A stretch of DNA of 16,132 nt from assembly GCF_002811955.1 (NCBI RefSeq), contig NZ_NPEF01000079.1:1-16132 (forward strand), given 5' to 3'. Both the position numbers and the translations under genes were made by a program. Under the pieces are notes generated by a model, which saw nothing but the letters and a program-made list of their open reading frames with translations, had not been told where the DNA came from and ran no database searches. Of this stretch, positions 8,376 to 16,132 are shown piece after piece. Origin of the DNA: Leptospira ellisii. GTDB taxonomy: Bacteria; Spirochaetota; Leptospiria; Leptospirales; Leptospiraceae. The first letter of the stretch is position 1; the number at the start of each line of letters is the position of its first letter.

Positions 8376-8573
8376 ATGCACCCCAAAGTATTCGAAACTC
8401 TTTATATTCGAAAAAACTACATCGATGACGAACTTCGCAGCCATCTCAAGGAAATGCAGGGCCTCAACTACAAATCCCTGAACGAATACGATCGGGGGGT
8501 TTACGACGGCTACGTCCAGGCCATCACCGAAATCCTAAGAAAAATAGAGAAAAAATTCTCGCAGGCGGGTTGA
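8376..8573 (+). CDS. Small conserved-looking protein of unknown function
   Basis: 65 residues, starting at ATG 8376 with one of the strongest ribosome-binding sites in the window (AAGGAGA, 8364-8370, five nt before the start), which makes it a real gene despite its size. The sequence is charged and helical (DDELRSHLKEMQGLNYKSL, then EILRKIEKKF). It has a central NEYDRGVYDGYVQAI, and no cysteine or membrane segment. It could form a small helical-hairpin protein. I recognise no family. It follows the metallopeptidase gene by 68 nt and ends one base before the TTG of the reductase gene, so it is probably co-translated with that gene. Confidence 0.75.
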   Translation: MHPKVFETLYIRKNYIDDELRSHLKEMQGLNYKSLNEYDRGVYDGYVQAITEILRKIEKKFSQAG

Positions 8574-8574
8574 T

Positions 8575-9504
8575 TTGCTCCGCATTTTGATTTTAGGCTC
8601 CGGCGCCGTAGCGGGACTATACGCGGGAAAGCTGAAACAGGCCGGATGCGAACTTCACTTTTGGGTGCGTCGTAATTCCGAAGAGCTGCTCCGAGACGGA
8701 TTCCGGGTGGAGAGTGTTCCTTGGGGGAATTTCGAATATCGGCCGGACGCGGTTTTCGAATCGGTTCCAGATCATTTAGAAAATTATGATCTTGTAATCA
8801 ATTGTCTCAAATGCCTTCCCGAAATCAATCTGGAATCGATTTTGGGAGGAACGATACCGGCTACGCTTCCGATCCTTCTTTTACAAAACGGAATCGGAAT
8901 CGAAGATCCAGTCGTTTCCCTATATCCGAATAGCGAAATCCTAAGCGGGCTTGCGTTCGTCTGCGCCAATCGGCTGGAAAACGGATCCATTCTACACTTG
9001 GATTACGGGGATTTGACGATCGGCTCCTGGAACAGAAGCTCCTCTTCCGTCTGCGATACGTTAGTCGACCTTTTCCGCTCCTCCGGCGTTCCGGTTCAAA
9101 GGGCGGAATCCGTCCGTCTGGCTCGATGGAAAAAACTAATGTGGAACGCTCCGTTTAATCCGACCGGTGTTTTAACCGGCGGAAAGAACACTTACGAAAT
9201 ATTGTCCCTATCCGAGACGAGGGAACTCGTGGTCGAAATCATGAAGGAAGTCAGGCTTCTCTCCGGTTTGGACGGCGCCGAGGTTCCCGAATCGCAGATA
9301 GAGGATTTCGTAAAAATGACCGAGATCATGAAGCCGTACAAAACGAGTATGCTTTTGGATTTCGAAGCCGGTAGACCGATGGAGATCGATGCGATTTTAG
9401 GAAACGCGGTGCGGATCGCGGATCGATACGGAGCCCAGGTCCCCCGTCTTAGGACGATCTACTCCCTTTTGAAACTCGCGGATCATTCAAAGGGAATTCA
9501 ATAA
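8575..9504 (+). CDS. Ketopantoate reductase (ApbA/PanE) family protein
   Basis: 309 residues. The family reduces 2-dehydropantoate to pantoate with NADPH in coenzyme A biosynthesis. An N-terminal Rossmann motif GSGAVAGLYAG (8-18) binds the cofactor, followed by LLLQNGIG (101-108), the usual conserved Asn region. RWKKLMWNAPFNP (184-196) carries the catalytic lysine (Lys186 or Lys187) and the adjacent Asn191. KTSMLLDFEAGRPMEIDAI (256-274) is the typical C-terminal signature, with Ser258 and Glu270 as expected substrate contacts. TTG 8575 is chosen because it starts right at the Rossmann strand, one base after the previous stop, with GGCGGG upstream as a weak SD. Some members of this family act on other 2-oxoacids, so I leave out a gene symbol. 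Its 3' end overlaps the convergent VWA gene by 18 bp. Confidence 0.85.
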   Translation: MLRILILGSGAVAGLYAGKLKQAGCELHFWVRRNSEELLRDGFRVESVPWGNFEYRPDAVFESVPDHLENYDLVINCLKCLPEINLESILGGTIPATLPILLLQNGIGIEDPVVSLYPNSEILSGLAFVCANRLENGSILHLDYGDLTIGSWNRSSSSVCDTLVDLFRSSGVPVQRAESVRLARWKKLMWNAPFNPTGVLTGGKNTYEILSLSETRELVVEIMKEVRLLSGLDGAEVPESQIEDFVKMTEIMKPYKTSMLLDFEAGRPMEIDAILGNAVRIADRYGAQVPRLRTIYSLLKLADHSKGIQ

Positions 9505-10680
9505 TTTTTTAATACTTTTTTCCAAACCATCCAAGGAAAGGAAATACATCGGAACATGGGCTCCGATCTCCCGGATCGTAGGCGCGTCCCAATATCGAAG
9601 CGGTTCGGGATTCAACCAGACCGAATCCCGAAAATGACGTCGGATTCTCTTGAGGGAATCGAGCCCCGATTCCGGATTTTCCGGGACTCGAAAATCCGTG
9701 CGAAACCGGCTGTGATAAAATCCGTAGGTCGGATCCAACAACTCGTACGGCGCCATATACGCGTCGCCGATCAGGATCAACTTGGTGTCGTCCGCGTGTT
9801 TTTTGAATAATTTAGCGAGGGATAAAGGGGTTCTCAGATTCGCTTTGGGATATACCGCGTCGTAGATGACGTTGTGGAAGTAGTAATGATGGAATTCCTT
9901 AAAGTGATTGATCTGATGCGCCGCCGAGAAAAGTTTATTCACCCTTTCCGCGTGGCCGGTCATACTCCCCCCGGTATCCATCAAAAGTAGAATTTTCAGA
10001 CCGTTTTTACGGGAACGTTCGAATTCTATCTGTATATCCCCGGCGTTTCTACAGGTAGAATCGATCGTTTTCGCCAAATGAAACTCCGAAGTTCCCTCCT
10101 TACGCAGATTCCTGAGTTTTTTTAACGCGGTTTTGATCTGTCGAACGTCCAGCTGTTCGTCGGTTCTGTATTCCTTGTAACGCCGTTCCATCGCTTGAAA
10201 TACCGCCGATCGATTCCCGCCGTCCCCGCCGACGCGCACTCCTTCCGGATTGGTTCCGCTGTGACCGAACGGCGAGGAACCTCCGGTCCCCACCCATTTT
10301 CTTCCTCCGTGATGCTCCCCTTTCTGCTCCTCGAGTCTTTTTTTCAATTCGTCCAAAAGTTGTTCGGGAGGAATGAGGGAAGGAGGAAGAGGATTTTGAT
10401 TTTTGAATATGTTTTCGAGCCATTGCATCAGTTCGTCCCGGAGCGGAAGATTCAACGCCCCCTTTTCTCCGAAGACCTCGGAGAACACCAAATCGAACGC
10501 GTCGAAGTATTTGACGTCTTTAACCATACAGGCCCTGGAAAAACGGTAGAGTTCGTTCAAATCGATCCACGCCTTTTTATTCGTGGTATAATGATCCACC
10601 ACTTTGAGAAAATCCAAAAATTCCCCCGTGGTTACCGGAACCCCTTCCGCTTTCAGTCTGTAAAAAAAAGGTATAAACAT
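9487..10680 (-). CDS. VWA-domain protein, CoxE-like, partner of MoxR ATPase
   Basis: 397 residues. The VWA domain occupies about 226-390. Its metal-site motif is LLLMDTGGSM (231-240), then RTPLSL (Thr284) and LIGDAYM (Asp306). The usual DxSxS reads D-T-G-G-S here, so the first serine is glycine; I recall this variant in related MoxR-linked VWA proteins. The N-terminal part has a helical region (FLDFLKVVDHYT, RFSRACMVKD, 22-54), as in CoxE/YehP-like proteins. A Gly-rich, low-complexity linker follows (120-157, GGRKWVGTGGSSPFGHSG). No signal peptide or membrane span is seen, so it is probably cytoplasmic. MoxR-VWA pairs are known as chaperone-like modules for maturing or remodelling enzyme complexes. 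Its start lies 3 nt after the moxR stop, with TAGGA as SD overlapping that stop. The client is unknown; the PBP1C and A2M genes upstream make an envelope role possible. Confidence 0.85.
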   Translation of the reverse strand: MFIPFFYRLKAEGVPVTTGEFLDFLKVVDHYTTNKKAWIDLNELYRFSRACMVKDVKYFDAFDLVFSEVFGEKGALNLPLRDELMQWLENIFKNQNPLPPSLIPPEQLLDELKKRLEEQKGEHHGGRKWVGTGGSSPFGHSGTNPEGVRVGGDGGNRSAVFQAMERRYKEYRTDEQLDVRQIKTALKKLRNLRKEGTSEFHLAKTIDSTCRNAGDIQIEFERSRKNGLKILLLMDTGGSMTGHAERVNKLFSAAHQINHFKEFHHYYFHNVIYDAVYPKANLRTPLSLAKLFKKHADDTKLILIGDAYMAPYELLDPTYGFYHSRFRTDFRVPENPESGLDSLKRIRRHFRDSVWLNPEPLRYWDAPTIREIGAHVPMYFLSLDGLEKSIKKLLNSL

Positions 10681-10683
10681 ATC

Positions 10684-11481
<798 letters not shown>

Positions 11482-11497
11482 GAGAAGTCTAAGAAGG

Positions 11498-11525
11498 ATT
11501 CTAACGTCGAGGCCGCAGCCTGCAA
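11498..11525 (-). promoter_or_regulatory. Candidate promoter for the moxR-VWA pair
   Basis: On the minus strand, TTGCAG (11520-11525) and TAGAAT (11498-11503) are separated by 16 bp. Transcription would start about 10 nt before the ATG at 11481, which has no SD, so the message would be nearly leaderless. An 8-bp perfect inverted repeat (11493-11500 and 11532-11539, GAAGGATT type) surrounds the element and could be an operator or RNA stem. This is a sequence-only prediction. Confidence 0.35.
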
Positions 11526-11541
11526 GAGAAAAATCCTTCCC

Positions 11542-13641
<2,100 letters not shown>

Positions 13642-13649
13642 AACCGCGA

Positions 13650-16132
<2,483 letters not shown>

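Overview
The window looks like chromosomal DNA from a spirochaete of the genus Leptospira. I infer this from the gene families, the frequent TTG/GTG starts, the relaxed lipobox and a lipoprotein/7-TM/SpoIIE-phosphatase architecture common in that genus. No rRNA or other marker gene is present to prove it. By eye the base composition is near half G+C, high for the genus, so a higher-GC species would fit. I see no tRNA, rRNA, CRISPR array, insertion sequence or phage gene, and no gene-free stretch longer than about 120 bases.

Left part, plus strand (1-4946). The window opens inside a 2,4-dienoyl-CoA reductase (fadH-like; about 100 N-terminal residues are missing). A 48-nt hairpin that buries a perfect Shine-Dalgarno sequence comes next. 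It ends one base before the TTG start of a large predicted lipoprotein with a jelly-roll-like sensor region, seven membrane spans and a SpoIIE/PP2C-type phosphatase domain. After that gene come a perfect 13-bp inverted repeat overlapping a good promoter, a second leader hairpin, and an unrecognised gene of about 170 codons whose start is unclear.

Middle part, plus strand (5067-9504). This is a run of five closely spaced genes: slyD (FKBP-type prolyl isomerase with a His-rich tail), a UvrD/Rep-type helicase, a SprT/YgjP-like zinc metalloprotein, a 65-residue unknown protein, and a ketopantoate-reductase-family protein. Spacings of 20, 5, 68 and 1 nt suggest largely shared transcription.

Right part, minus strand (16132-9487). 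Four genes read leftwards: an alpha-2-macroglobulin-family protein with a CLEQ thioester motif (5' part outside the window), penicillin-binding protein 1C, a MoxR-type AAA+ ATPase, and a VWA-domain protein of the CoxE-like type. The first two are a known envelope-defence/peptidoglycan pair; the MoxR-VWA pair is a known chaperone-like module. Their succession on one strand suggests a four-gene envelope unit, although a candidate internal promoter lies before moxR. The plus and minus runs collide: the reductase and VWA genes overlap tail-to-tail by 18 bp with no evident GC-rich terminator.

The points most worth a second look are the SD-sequestering hairpin before the phosphatase gene, the inverted repeat/promoter/leader hairpin after it, and the A2M-PBP1C-MoxR-VWA arrangement.
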